This document shows, one piece after another, positions 1 to 8,467 of a DNA stretch of 64,000 nucleotides (positions are counted from its first letter, which is position 1; the number at the start of each line of letters is the position of its first letter). The notes under the pieces are model-generated. The model made no database searches. It was not told the DNA's origin and saw only the letters and a program-made list of their open reading frames with translations. Position numbers and translations under genes: made by a program. This DNA is from Gammaproteobacteria bacterium 42_54_T18 (GTDB lineage Bacteria > Pseudomonadota > Gammaproteobacteria > Pseudomonadales > Ketobacteraceae): NCBI GenBank assembly GCA_002163245.1, contig MAAL01000020.1:1-64000 (forward strand). The letters are read 5' to 3'.

Positions 1-480
1 CCATCTTCTTTCCCGCACAACTATCGGCATCCCTCACGGGCAGCTTTCTCCATCCTGGGAGAGTTGTACGACATTGCCATGTTCTCCATAAGTACCTTAA
101 CGAGTGACTTAGACATCATCTGTATTCCGGGATTGCAGTGTCTGTGTACTGCTTAGCGTTATGAAACAGCACCGAGAATCCTTACCGTTTTGGCAACAGC
201 TTAACAGTGTCTTTAGCTGCTCTCATTCTAACGGAACGTCAACAATGATTTACTTATGTTTGTCATATCACTCCATCCTAGCCCCCGACCGCGTGACACT
301 CGCAGTTCCGATTCCCCTCACGGTTCCTCTTAACAGGGTTCATTGTCCCAAGCGCTTCATACCACTTCCTTGTCGCATGGTTGGTAGGATACTGGAGACA
401 GAACTCCAGGTTGCGCTACAGTTAATTTCTCAAAATAGTGAAAAAAAAACTGCTTACAACATATACTTATGCAACATCAT
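1..480 (-). mobile_element. Structured non-coding stretch interrupting a sensor gene; possible 5' part of a group II intron
   Basis: The sensor frame starting at 755 stops in mid-domain near 480. From there to the window edge neither strand has recognisable protein. Read on the minus strand the stretch is rich in hairpins: CCC-GTGA-GGG at 31-40 and CC-GTGA-GG at 314-323 (GNRA-type loops), a 5-bp stem at 47-62, and a nested hairpin at 185-234. That pattern, with an abrupt break inside a conserved domain, fits the 5' RNA domains of a group II intron whose reverse transcriptase would lie beyond the left edge. The 5' end near 483 reads TTGCGAC, close to but not the GUGYG consensus. Alternatives are another structured RNA or plain decay. 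Identification is inference. Confidence 0.35.
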
Positions 481-755
481 GTCGCAATAACACCTACAAT
501 AACCGGTACTTGCGATAATCCTTGCACAACAACTGCTATTTGATCTCGATCCAAGTCCCACAACCCCCTTCCAAGTAATGGCCCAAAAATATCTTCGTAA
601 GACTTTAGCTCGTTGACAATGGTTTGCTGTGTATGTCGATATTCTTCCACCACATGAATAACTGTTACTGTAATTGCAACGAGACAATACAAAGAAAACA
701 CAATCAACATTAACTGTGTAGCGACAGACTTTTTGTTAGGCACCTTAAAACTCAT
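477..755 (-). pseudogene. N-terminal fragment of a membrane sensor (kinase or GGDEF type)
   Basis: The fragment holds a signal-anchor/TM segment at residues about 12-33 and the start of a periplasmic sensing domain, with the pattern ELKSYEDIFGPLLGRGLWDLD then VVQGLSQVPVIVGVI that is common in two-TM sensor kinases and diguanylate cyclases. It then hits a stop at 477 where the domain should continue, so no second TM or output domain is encoded here. The ATG at 755 overlaps the upstream gene's stop as ATGA, indicating translational coupling to the binding protein. What interrupts it is described under 1-480. The output type (His kinase or GGDEF) cannot be told from this piece. Confidence 0.7.
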
Positions 756-1711
756 AGAATACAACCCGCCGGTATCCAACTTTTCCATAGAGCTTCGTTC
801 TGGTTTAACCAGTGCTGCGCGGCCGATTCGTAACTTAACTTATCCACATCAACAAGTGCTGCAGCATCAGAAATTTGTTTATTATCAAAATTAATATTTT
901 CTAATGTCTGAAAAGCACAGCGCCTCGTTTTTTCCATTCCTGACCACGCAGCTTTCTTTAACCACCCTCCCTTTGGGTTACCGCAGTCATATAGGTAACT
1001 CTTGCTTACCCCCCAACTAGGGTTCGTTTCACACTCAGGAGAATACACGGGAAATTCGATAAAATCCCCAGCATAACGAGACTCAACCCAATTGGGGGTC
1101 CAATTAAAAAGCACGATCGGTTTTTTCTGCTTATGAGCTCGCTCTAGCTCTACCCATAGATCATCACCGTTCGGTAAAATATGAACGTCAAAATTTAAGC
1201 CAAGTGCTCGAATGCGTGCTTCGCCTGGTTTTTCCCAGGGCCCAGCAAAATACACACCTTTACCAGCCGACTCCGGTGTTGAAAATATCTGTGCACACGA
1301 TTTCAGCGCCTTCCAATCGGGCAACCCAGGGCATAGTTGCTCAACGTATTGAGGATACCACCATTCTTCTCGTGTCGCGGCACCGTGAGTACCTACGTCA
1401 ACTATGCCCCCTTCTTGTACCATTTGGTTGAACATATCTGACATGGTGCCCTCCCAAACCTCAACCTGCACATGAGCGACGCCGTGTGCCAAGGCTCCCC
1501 ACTGCTCAGCGGTTGAAATTGAAAGGTATTCGATAGGGTAGCCCATGGTTCTAAACATTTCACCCGTCACATTGGCCAAGACGATTTGGCTAGTCCAATT
1601 ACTCGTAACAATACGAATAGGCTTCTTAGCTTTTAGCGATTCATCTGCAAGCGAGTGGAAAGAAAGGCAACTTATGATGAGAATGGAGAGTAGTCGTACA
1701 CAAATATTCAT
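752..1711 (-). CDS. Periplasmic glycine-betaine/choline-type substrate-binding protein (OpuAC-like)
   Basis: Signal peptide at residues 1-22, then a mature domain matching the OpuAC/ProX family: early IRIVTSNWTSQIVLANVTGE, the VEVWEGT stretch, and several Trp residues of the type that form the aromatic cage for quaternary amines (EEWWYPQY, FNWTPNW). About 320 aa is usual for the family. A GTG at 1720 is in frame, but ATG at 1711 has a GTGAG element just upstream and is preferred. No permease or ATPase gene is adjacent; the next gene overlaps by ATGA and encodes a membrane sensor. The protein may therefore act as a ligand-sensing partner rather than a transporter subunit; that role is inferred. 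Confidence 0.75.
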   Translation of the reverse strand: MNICVRLLSILIISCLSFHSLADESLKAKKPIRIVTSNWTSQIVLANVTGEMFRTMGYPIEYLSISTAEQWGALAHGVAHVQVEVWEGTMSDMFNQMVQEGGIVDVGTHGAATREEWWYPQYVEQLCPGLPDWKALKSCAQIFSTPESAGKGVYFAGPWEKPGEARIRALGLNFDVHILPNGDDLWVELERAHKQKKPIVLFNWTPNWVESRYAGDFIEFPVYSPECETNPSWGVSKSYLYDCGNPKGGWLKKAAWSGMEKTRRCAFQTLENINFDNKQISDAAALVDVDKLSYESAAQHWLNQNEALWKSWIPAGCIL

Positions 1712-1885
1712 AATACTCACTGTAAATAATCAGCGGGAGGCAGTGCTCTTTCCACTAATTGTAGCAGGTATGTGAATTACGACATTCTGAGAATACTGAT
1801 TTTTTTCTTACACTAGAAAACACCTTTATAAGCTAATCTATCCCCAATAAAGCCTTAATTTATAAAGATATTTTCCATTTGAACA

Positions 1886-3487
1886 CTAACGACGACTGCC
1901 AGCTTGTACGTCGCTACTAAAGTGAACTTTCTTAATATTTGGCAGTGCTGCAATAGTCTTCATTACTTCCAAGCCTTCGATCTCATAATTCTCAATCATC
2001 TCAGCATCGACTTGATAGGGTTTGCCAACAGAGAGACCTAAAGTCGCAGGACTCAAACGCCAGCCGTTAGTAATATCCGAACCACCGACTAGGTTAACAG
2101 GGAGAATGACATCACCCGGTCTTAGGTAGGCTTGCATATAACGAGGATTCACATATTTCATTGTGATATCACCATTTTCTTCCTTATAAGAGCGCGACCC
2201 TTCTGGGAAAATCAAGAACGGTTCATACATAATACTTTTGAATAAATAGTAATCCGCACGATCCAGATCCGCTACGCCACTACTTTGACGGCTTAAGTTT
2301 AAATACTCCGATAAATTTTGTTTGTCGGCCTCATCAAGATCCACAGTCGCTGCATCAAAACGTTGGTTGTCGTCATTCAGAATACTGCCCATGAATTCTG
2401 AATACGTCATTTTCTCAATCATTTTCAAACCAGCATTTGGCATCTTTATTAAAAACTGAGTTCGACGAGCCGTCTTCTGCAGTTCTTCGGCAAGACCATT
2501 AGCTTTAACCGCAGTGGTTTTTTGGGATGGTAAAGTAAGAAATAAATTCCCTACATTGCTCGCACCACTTTTTAATACAATGTTCGAAAACATGCGAGGA
2601 CCAACAACGGTATTACAGCTTGCGGCCAGATTCTCAAATCCCAATCGCCGCAACACACTTCGTACAAAGTACGGACCTAAATACCCGTCGTGATGGCCTA
2701 TAATAAAAACACGGTGTCCCGCAGCCTTCAGAACAGATACCTCATATAAGGTACGAACCACCTGTGAAGATCCTACGACTGCTTTGCTATCATCGTTAAG
2801 AGAAATACGCTTATCCTCATCTCCCACCAACACAATATCTGCGATATTTTTCTTTTCAAGAAACACAAATATTTTGTGCCACATCGCTGAATCTTCTAAT
2901 ACCGGGGATATGGATCGATTAAATGAAAAAGGAGTCGCCAAAAAACGTTCTAATCCTGTCTTACTAAATTCTTTAAAAAAACTGTGCTGCATCAACTGAT
3001 CACGGCGCGCTAAGAACTTATCACCAATTTCAGGAAAATGTTTTTTAAAGTCCAAGCCGTGCGTTGATGCATAAGCAATGACCTCATCCATCAATTGAAT
3101 GGCTCGTTCATTGTGAGGGGCTTTTTTTAAGGAATACATCTTAACCTGAAGAAAATCCACTACACCCTTAACACTAAATTCATCCACTATCGCTTGTAGG
3201 CTTTTCTTAAGGCTGCTCGGAGCAGGGATTCTCATAAGTAATGCCAATAAAGCATCTTTTATTTTATCGATAAAACCCGCCAAAATAGCAAAAAATGCAA
3301 ACAAACGATTCGTGGCTCGATAAAATAGGTTTCTTTCATGAATAGAGGCCAGTGACTTTTCCAATCGCCCTTTATTTTCCTGTAACAAACGCAGCACTTC
3401 GGCTTGAGATAACTTGCCTTTTCCCTGTGTCCACCATTGCACTAATGAGGTGGGTTTTGGCGTATCTGTAGTGTCTTTTTCCATCAT
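1886..3487 (-). CDS. PlsB/PlsC-type acyltransferase-like protein
   Basis: About 530 aa. The C-terminal half has glycerol-phosphate acyltransferase features: FIIGHHDGYLGPYF in the block I position, a VGPRMFSN stretch, the block III signature LIFPEGSRS, and VILPVNLVGG in the block IV position. The N-terminal 150 residues are predicted helical and unassigned. Block I lacks the standard HX4D spacing (HHDGYLG has no Asp four residues after either His), so activity is uncertain although the FPEG motif is intact. A TTG at 3547 extends the frame, but the ATG pair at 3487/3484 is more likely to start the protein. It is flanked by unrelated genes. It could be a divergent lysophospholipid or G3P acyltransferase, or a non-catalytic homologue. 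Confidence 0.6.
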   Translation of the reverse strand: MMEKDTTDTPKPTSLVQWWTQGKGKLSQAEVLRLLQENKGRLEKSLASIHERNLFYRATNRLFAFFAILAGFIDKIKDALLALLMRIPAPSSLKKSLQAIVDEFSVKGVVDFLQVKMYSLKKAPHNERAIQLMDEVIAYASTHGLDFKKHFPEIGDKFLARRDQLMQHSFFKEFSKTGLERFLATPFSFNRSISPVLEDSAMWHKIFVFLEKKNIADIVLVGDEDKRISLNDDSKAVVGSSQVVRTLYEVSVLKAAGHRVFIIGHHDGYLGPYFVRSVLRRLGFENLAASCNTVVGPRMFSNIVLKSGASNVGNLFLTLPSQKTTAVKANGLAEELQKTARRTQFLIKMPNAGLKMIEKMTYSEFMGSILNDDNQRFDAATVDLDEADKQNLSEYLNLSRQSSGVADLDRADYYLFKSIMYEPFLIFPEGSRSYKEENGDITMKYVNPRYMQAYLRPGDVILPVNLVGGSDITNGWRLSPATLGLSVGKPYQVDAEMIENYEIEGLEVMKTIAALPNIKKVHFSSDVQAGSRR

Positions 3488-3778
3488 GGGTTTCTTAACT
3501 CTAAAAATAATGCTGCGTATGCTAGCAAAATCTGAGGAAGGGCTCAAAAAACGATATAGTCAAAACACACTGATCAGTTGCACATTTAAAACGTAACCTT
3601 TTGATATACATAGACTTAACAATAAGACCAAATAGTCACAGTAGTATTGTTACTCTACAACTAACCCAACTCAAATGATAATTTCTTACAATTCACCCGA
3701 ACATTACACTGCACGAACCTTTGCTGACCTGTACCATTCAAGCCATTTCAAATTAATGAACAGTTGTTTACCCGAATT

Positions 3779-4438
3779 ATGCAATCAATGTTTCGAGAAC
3801 CTTTTAGTGGCCTAAGTCATTTATTCGCCGCATTTGCAGCAATTGCTGGCTTATGTATCCTCACAGTAAACGCCACGCTACATGGAGATATATGGCATAT
3901 CACGTCTTTTGCCATTTTTGGCACCTCGATGTTTCTGCTGTTTATGGCAAGCGCAATGTATCACCTCCTACCCGTGTCCGAACAAGCGCAAAAGGTTTGG
4001 AAACGTATCGACCATATGATGATCTTTGTACTAATTGCAGGCACTTACACGCCTTTTTGTTTGGTACCGTTACGAGATAGTGTTGGCTGGATATTACTGG
4101 CCGTAATCTGGGGGTTGGCGTTTACAGGTATTCTGCTAAAAATATTCTGGATCCACGCTCCTCGCTGGCTTTCGACCCTCATTTATATTGGCATGGGCTG
4201 GATGATACTTTTTGCAACTTCTCCACTATCAGAAAACCTTAACGAAAATGCATTACTTTGGTTAATCGCGGGAGGACTAAGCTATACAGGAGGCGCGGTT
4301 ATTTACGCTACAAAGTGGCCAAATCCATATCCTCCGCATTTTGGGTTCCATGAGATCTGGCATCTATTTGTTATCGGTGGTGCATTTTGTCACTTCTGGG
4401 CAATCGCCTTTCACCTCGCGATTCCCGCTGACATCTAG
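3779..4438 (+). CDS. Hemolysin III / TrhA (YqfA) family membrane protein
   Basis: About 219 aa with seven predicted TM helices, the PAQR/HlyIII topology. The family's metal-site residues are visible: SAMYHL in helix 2, RIDHMMIF with the Asp-His pair, AGTYTPFC, and the C-terminal FGFHEIWHLFVIGGAFCHFW with its three His. The proteins sit in the inner membrane; TrhA of E. coli is linked to membrane homeostasis, and a true haemolytic role is doubtful for most members. The frame is open back to a TTG at 3764; ATG 3779 is used here and ATG 3788 is an alternative. The gene is monocistronic and converges with the oxidoreductase gene 6 bp downstream. Confidence 0.85.
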   Translation: MQSMFREPFSGLSHLFAAFAAIAGLCILTVNATLHGDIWHITSFAIFGTSMFLLFMASAMYHLLPVSEQAQKVWKRIDHMMIFVLIAGTYTPFCLVPLRDSVGWILLAVIWGLAFTGILLKIFWIHAPRWLSTLIYIGMGWMILFATSPLSENLNENALLWLIAGGLSYTGGAVIYATKWPNPYPPHFGFHEIWHLFVIGGAFCHFWAIAFHLAIPADI

Positions 4439-4444
4439 CTCTAT

Positions 4445-5569
4445 CTACTCAGAAGACTCCACACCTAATTGCTGTGCAACACGTTGTGCTATCGCCAAGC
4501 TAGATGTCAAACCCGGCGACTCTATTCCGTACAGGTTTACCAAGCCCTGGACGCCATGAACAGCCGCCCCTTGCACACAGAAATCTTCCGCTGGAGCACC
4601 GGGCGCTTGTAACTTAGGGCGAATACCCGAATATGCAGGCTGCAATTTTTCTGCATCAATATCAGGAAAATAACGTTTTATTGCTTGAACAAATTTACCC
4701 CGCAATTCCGGTGACACCGCATATTCTAACGAATCAATATATTGCGTATCTGGACCAAACTTAAGTTGCCCACCTAAATCTAACGTTCCATGAATACCCA
4801 GCCCAACACCATTTGCTTCAGGCACTGGATAGATTAACTGCTGAAATGGGCTTTTTCCTGTATAGGTAAAGTAATGTCCACGGCACCAATACAACGTAGG
4901 AATAAATTGTTCAGATAACCCATCAATACGTTTCGCGACCTGTTCACAATACAATCCGGCACTGTTAATCACATATTTACTAGAAAGCTTAAGCTCCTCT
5001 CCTTCGCAATTTAATGTCGCAACAAAATCACCATCAGAACATTCAACTCGCTCCATTTCAGTTCTAGCGACGAACTGACCATTATTTTGCTCTATCTCTG
5101 CTAACAAACTTTGCATATAACTATGAACGTCAACAATTCCCGTTGAGGGTGATAGCAATGCAGCACTGGCGGATAAGTTCGGCTCCATTGTGCGTAAATC
5201 TTTTGCACATACCCAACTCAAATCATCCACACCATTTGCAGCGGCTTTTTCTATCGTTGTTTGTAAATAGGCTTCTTCATCAGCATTTTGCGCCACAATA
5301 AGTTTACCGATATTATTATGGGGGATGTGGCGTTGTTGACAATATTCATAAAGTGCTTGCTTGCCCGCAACACAAAATTCAGCCTTCAAACTGTTTTTCG
5401 GATAATATATTCCGGCATGAATCACTTCACTATTTCTGCTGCTGGTCTCTTCACCAAAACTGGCATTTTTATCAATGACCAATACATTGGAAAGGTGGCG
5501 ACTTAACCGGGCGGCAATCGCCAAACCAACAACACCCGCACCAATAACTATCGCATCCACTTGTTCCAT
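4445..5569 (-). CDS. FAD-dependent oxidoreductase of the L-2-hydroxyglutarate dehydrogenase family
   Basis: 374 aa. The N-terminus has the dinucleotide-binding motif IGAGVVGLAIAARL, followed by ETSSRNSEVIHAGIYYP, a stretch characteristic of L2HGDH/LhgO-type enzymes (flavin-contacting SRNSEVIHAGIYY). The C-terminal part has the PAYSGIRPKL and GIESPGLTSSLAIA pattern that closes the FAD site. The family oxidises L-2-hydroxyglutarate or related 2-hydroxy acids and passes electrons to the quinone pool. The usual length is 370-400 aa. ATG 5569 has a GGGAGGTAAGA Shine-Dalgarno region. The substrate of this copy is not shown by sequence, so no symbol is assigned. Confidence 0.85.
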   Translation of the reverse strand: MEQVDAIVIGAGVVGLAIAARLSRHLSNVLVIDKNASFGEETSSRNSEVIHAGIYYPKNSLKAEFCVAGKQALYEYCQQRHIPHNNIGKLIVAQNADEEAYLQTTIEKAAANGVDDLSWVCAKDLRTMEPNLSASAALLSPSTGIVDVHSYMQSLLAEIEQNNGQFVARTEMERVECSDGDFVATLNCEGEELKLSSKYVINSAGLYCEQVAKRIDGLSEQFIPTLYWCRGHYFTYTGKSPFQQLIYPVPEANGVGLGIHGTLDLGGQLKFGPDTQYIDSLEYAVSPELRGKFVQAIKRYFPDIDAEKLQPAYSGIRPKLQAPGAPAEDFCVQGAAVHGVQGLVNLYGIESPGLTSSLAIAQRVAQQLGVESSE

Positions 5570-5593
5570 TCTTACCTCCCGCCTAATACGTTA

Positions 5594-6040
5594 TCAGTCT
5601 ATTTTGAATTCGACGCTAACTTCAGCACCTTGAATTGATTCAACATAATCTTCATTCTCTGCATCGCGAAGAATGCCACCGCCCACGGTTGTCCCTTCCT
5701 GCTTCGCGCCAAACATATTTGGCAGCGTATTGTGCTCATCAAGATTATTTTCGGCGACATCTATGGCATTTACCGAGCCACTTTTTGAAATGGCCATCAC
5801 ATCGTCAGTCAGCATTAAATTTAGTTTTTTCTTCGGCTTCTCTTTGTCTACTTTATTGGCTTGCACTAACGCTGATGCAGAATCGCTGTTGGCATCGGCT
5901 GTCAGATCTAGCGTTGCTTCTGGCACAACAACATCGACTGATTCAACCGGTGCCTTTGAGTCACATGCTGATAATGATAACGTTAGCAATAAACAAGCTC
6001 CGAGTGGAGCCTTCCCTTGCATACCTTGAAATAGTCCCAT
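5594..6040 (-). CDS. Small predicted lipoprotein of unknown function
   Basis: The start is set at ATG 6040, which has AGGGG eight bases upstream; ATG 6046 and GTG 6049 are alternatives. A lipoprotein signal ends in a good lipobox (LSLSAC, Cys26), so the protein is probably lipidated and exported. The mature 120 residues are acidic, low in aromatic residues and carry one KPKKK cluster at the centre. I recognise no domain. It lies 24 bp upstream of the L2HGDH-family gene on the same strand and may be cotranscribed with it. Confidence 0.6.
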   Translation of the reverse strand: MGLFQGMQGKAPLGACLLLTLSLSACDSKAPVESVDVVVPEATLDLTADANSDSASALVQANKVDKEKPKKKLNLMLTDDVMAISKSGSVNAIDVAENNLDEHNTLPNMFGAKQEGTTVGGGILRDAENEDYVESIQGAEVSVEFKID

Positions 6041-6218
6041 CTCCATCACCCCTGTGTGTTTGAGTATTTACCTATAAATTTAGGCTCGCATTGTAGAGAA
6101 TCTACTCATAATTTCATAGGTTTTGCCCAATGCAGTTGATTTACCCTCAGCAATAGCGACAATTAGCACCTCACCAATGCAGAAAATCTATACTGCAAGT
6201 CTACAGCGAGAGTACTCA

Positions 6219-6827
6219 ATGGTTTATTGGTTTGATCTATTCGGGACCGCTATTTTTGCCTTAACCGGCCTTTTAGCTGCAAAAGATAGACAGTTAGATT
6301 GGTATGGCGGAATTGTTCTTGCGATGGTCACAGCTATCGGCGGTGGCACCTTTAGGGATATGGCGCTAGGAAGAACTCCGGTATTTTGGATGATGGATGA
6401 GACGTACTTTTGGGTCATTCTCATCACCTGTGTTGTTGCCACGCCATTAGTATCTAGAATCACGGCCCCAGGCCGCTGGTTGGTATGGTCCGATGCGTTT
6501 GGCTTATCGCTATTTAACGTTATTGGCTGCCAGGTCGCACTAAGCGCAGGCATGTCACCGCTAATTGCCGTGTTTTTAGGAATGGCAACAGGCACCTTTG
6601 GGGGGATGATTCGTGACTTACTGGTGAATGAAATCCCCCTGGTTTTACGCAAGGAGATTTATGCGACGGCGGCGTTAATAGGGGGTATTACTTATGTTTC
6701 CCTATCAGTATTTTTATTGCCCGAAACATTACCCGAAGGCGTTGCTGAGAGCGCCTCCATGGCAATCTGTTTTGTAATTCGCGTGCTTGCGATCAATAAG
6801 GGCTGGTCATTGCCAAAATTACGTTAA
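6219..6827 (+). CDS. TRIC-family (YicG/YadS, UPF0126) membrane protein
   Basis: About 202 aa with six to seven hydrophobic helices and the duplicated signature of the bacterial TRIC/UPF0126 family: YWFDLFGTAIFALTGLLAA, then AIGGGTFRDMALGRTPVFW, and in the second repeat GMATGTFGGMIRDLLVNEIP followed by KEIYATAALIGG. Bacterial TRIC proteins form trimeric monovalent-cation channels in the inner membrane. The frame is open back to 6123, but ATG 6219 has GAGAG eight bases upstream and places the conserved FDLFG motif at residue 4, as is usual. The gene is divergent from the lipoprotein gene and appears monocistronic. Confidence 0.87.
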   Translation: MVYWFDLFGTAIFALTGLLAAKDRQLDWYGGIVLAMVTAIGGGTFRDMALGRTPVFWMMDETYFWVILITCVVATPLVSRITAPGRWLVWSDAFGLSLFNVIGCQVALSAGMSPLIAVFLGMATGTFGGMIRDLLVNEIPLVLRKEIYATAALIGGITYVSLSVFLLPETLPEGVAESASMAICFVIRVLAINKGWSLPKLR

Positions 6828-6849
6828 AACCTAAACCAGCACCAAACCC

Positions 6850-8322
6850 TTACGCAGGCTCTACTATCTCCGTTTGCTTGCAACCCATATCTGCAGGAAG
6901 AATCTTTACTACTGTCACTGGCACACCATCCTGAGGCTCTGTTTGCCCACTCACCTGCATCTGGCTAGGCCATTCGTCATTATTCGCATAAGGTGAGTCA
7001 AACTCAACACGACGATAAAAATTCGCCCACATTATACGTAATTGCTGCTTTGCTTGGTTAGACCCCACACAAGCCCTACGGCCTCCGCCAAAAGGGAAAT
7101 ACTCAAACGGGCCCGGCTTAAATCTACCATCTAACCAGCGCTCGGGCTGAAATTCATGCGCATCTTCGCCCCAAATATCTTTTCGCCGATGAATCAAATA
7201 GGCACCCGCTAACACATTGGTTCCCGCAGGAATGGTCACATCGCCAAATGTTGTGTCTTGCGTTAAATAACGTAATGTACCAACAGCCGAAGGGGTTAAA
7301 CGCATAGATTCATTGAGCGTTGCATTACAGTATGGAAGTTCACAAATGGCCAACGGATCAAACCGGCCTTCTTTTTTAATGGATGCTAACACTTCTTCTC
7401 GACATTTTGTGACCACTTCTGGATGTTTCACCATCCATAACATATGCCACGCACTACTGGCCGCACTGGTTTCATGCCCCCCAACCAACACACCCATGGC
7501 CTCTGCAATAACTCGCTCTTCATCGAGCAAGGTGCCATCGGTATAGGTAGATCGAGCCATCGCCGAGAACATATCCGTAGCACTCTCGTCGTTTTCACGC
7601 CGAATACGCTGAATATCTTCACGCATCATATCCGCAAGTTGAACTTTGAGGTCAATGGCTTGCTTCCAAGGGAAAAAGCCCTTTTTTCCATCACCAAAAT
7701 TTCCACTCGCCGTTTGCTTTAAATAAGCGCTGTGTAATTTGTTTCTAAATTTAAAGGGCCCATACAACGTACCCAGAGCAAACATGGTGTTATTAGTTGC
7801 CGCGCCAATCCACCCCAGCATAAGCTCAGCATAACGATCCTTCCTCCCCCCGTCTCTTAAACCAAACAACGTGTAACAGGCAATATCAAGCGCAATATCA
7901 CCCACCATACGGGGTGTATCAAACTGAGCGCCGACCTTCCAATTATCAAGGTGACTATCAACAATTTCATGCATCACCTCTGCCCGCGCATGCAAACGCC
8001 CCGCAATGAGCGGAGGAATAACAATTTTCCGGGACTCTTGATGCTCTTTACCGTTAAGAAAACCGGTTTGTCGATCACCAAGATCAATAGGGATAGGTAG
8101 CTTAGATTGGTCTACCTGATCTGGCTTTAAGTTAAAAAAAGCTTTTACTTTGACAGGGTCTGCTAACCAAACAAAAGGGGCCATACCAGGTAATAACAAG
8201 GAGAAGGTATCCCCGTATGTCTCATAGCAATCGTCCAAGAAACTGTAAATCCCCAACCCCATTTTCATGGCTGTTTGAAACTTCAATCCTCTAGGGCCTG
8301 GTGGCAACGATAGCTCTGACAT
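6850..8322 (-). CDS. Cytochrome P450
   Basis: 490 aa, normal P450 length. All core signatures are present: I-helix GVLVGGHETSAAS (acid-Thr pair ET), K-helix ExxR in NESMRLTP, a PERW meander motif, and the heme-thiolate loop FPFGGGRRACVG with the axial Cys. The N-terminal SLPPGPRG proline hinge with no membrane anchor indicates a soluble bacterial enzyme. ATG 8322 is preferred over an upstream in-frame ATG at 8373 because GGAG lies seven bases before it and it gives the usual N-terminus. No ferredoxin or reductase gene is adjacent, so electron partners are encoded elsewhere. The substrate cannot be inferred. Confidence 0.93.
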   Translation of the reverse strand: MSELSLPPGPRGLKFQTAMKMGLGIYSFLDDCYETYGDTFSLLLPGMAPFVWLADPVKVKAFFNLKPDQVDQSKLPIPIDLGDRQTGFLNGKEHQESRKIVIPPLIAGRLHARAEVMHEIVDSHLDNWKVGAQFDTPRMVGDIALDIACYTLFGLRDGGRKDRYAELMLGWIGAATNNTMFALGTLYGPFKFRNKLHSAYLKQTASGNFGDGKKGFFPWKQAIDLKVQLADMMREDIQRIRRENDESATDMFSAMARSTYTDGTLLDEERVIAEAMGVLVGGHETSAASSAWHMLWMVKHPEVVTKCREEVLASIKKEGRFDPLAICELPYCNATLNESMRLTPSAVGTLRYLTQDTTFGDVTIPAGTNVLAGAYLIHRRKDIWGEDAHEFQPERWLDGRFKPGPFEYFPFGGGRRACVGSNQAKQQLRIMWANFYRRVEFDSPYANNDEWPSQMQVSGQTEPQDGVPVTVVKILPADMGCKQTEIVEPA

Positions 8323-8467
8323 GATGTATCTCCAGTTAGATGTTAGCACGATGGTCATGCAATACAGATTCAAACCAGTCTACGCGGTCAAACCACACAA
8401 GTCTACAGCGCATACTTTAGAAATAAATAGCCAACATCAAGGAATAAAGGGGTGCGTAATAACTAAT

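Noticed and set aside
161-490. 109-aa plus-strand frame at the left end
   Set aside because: No recognisable content, no ribosome-binding site, and it lies opposite the structured stretch and the sensor fragment.
5635-6063. 142-aa and 118-aa plus-strand frames opposite the lipoprotein gene
   Set aside because: The minus-strand lipoprotein has a lipobox and a good ribosome-binding site; these frames are its shadows.
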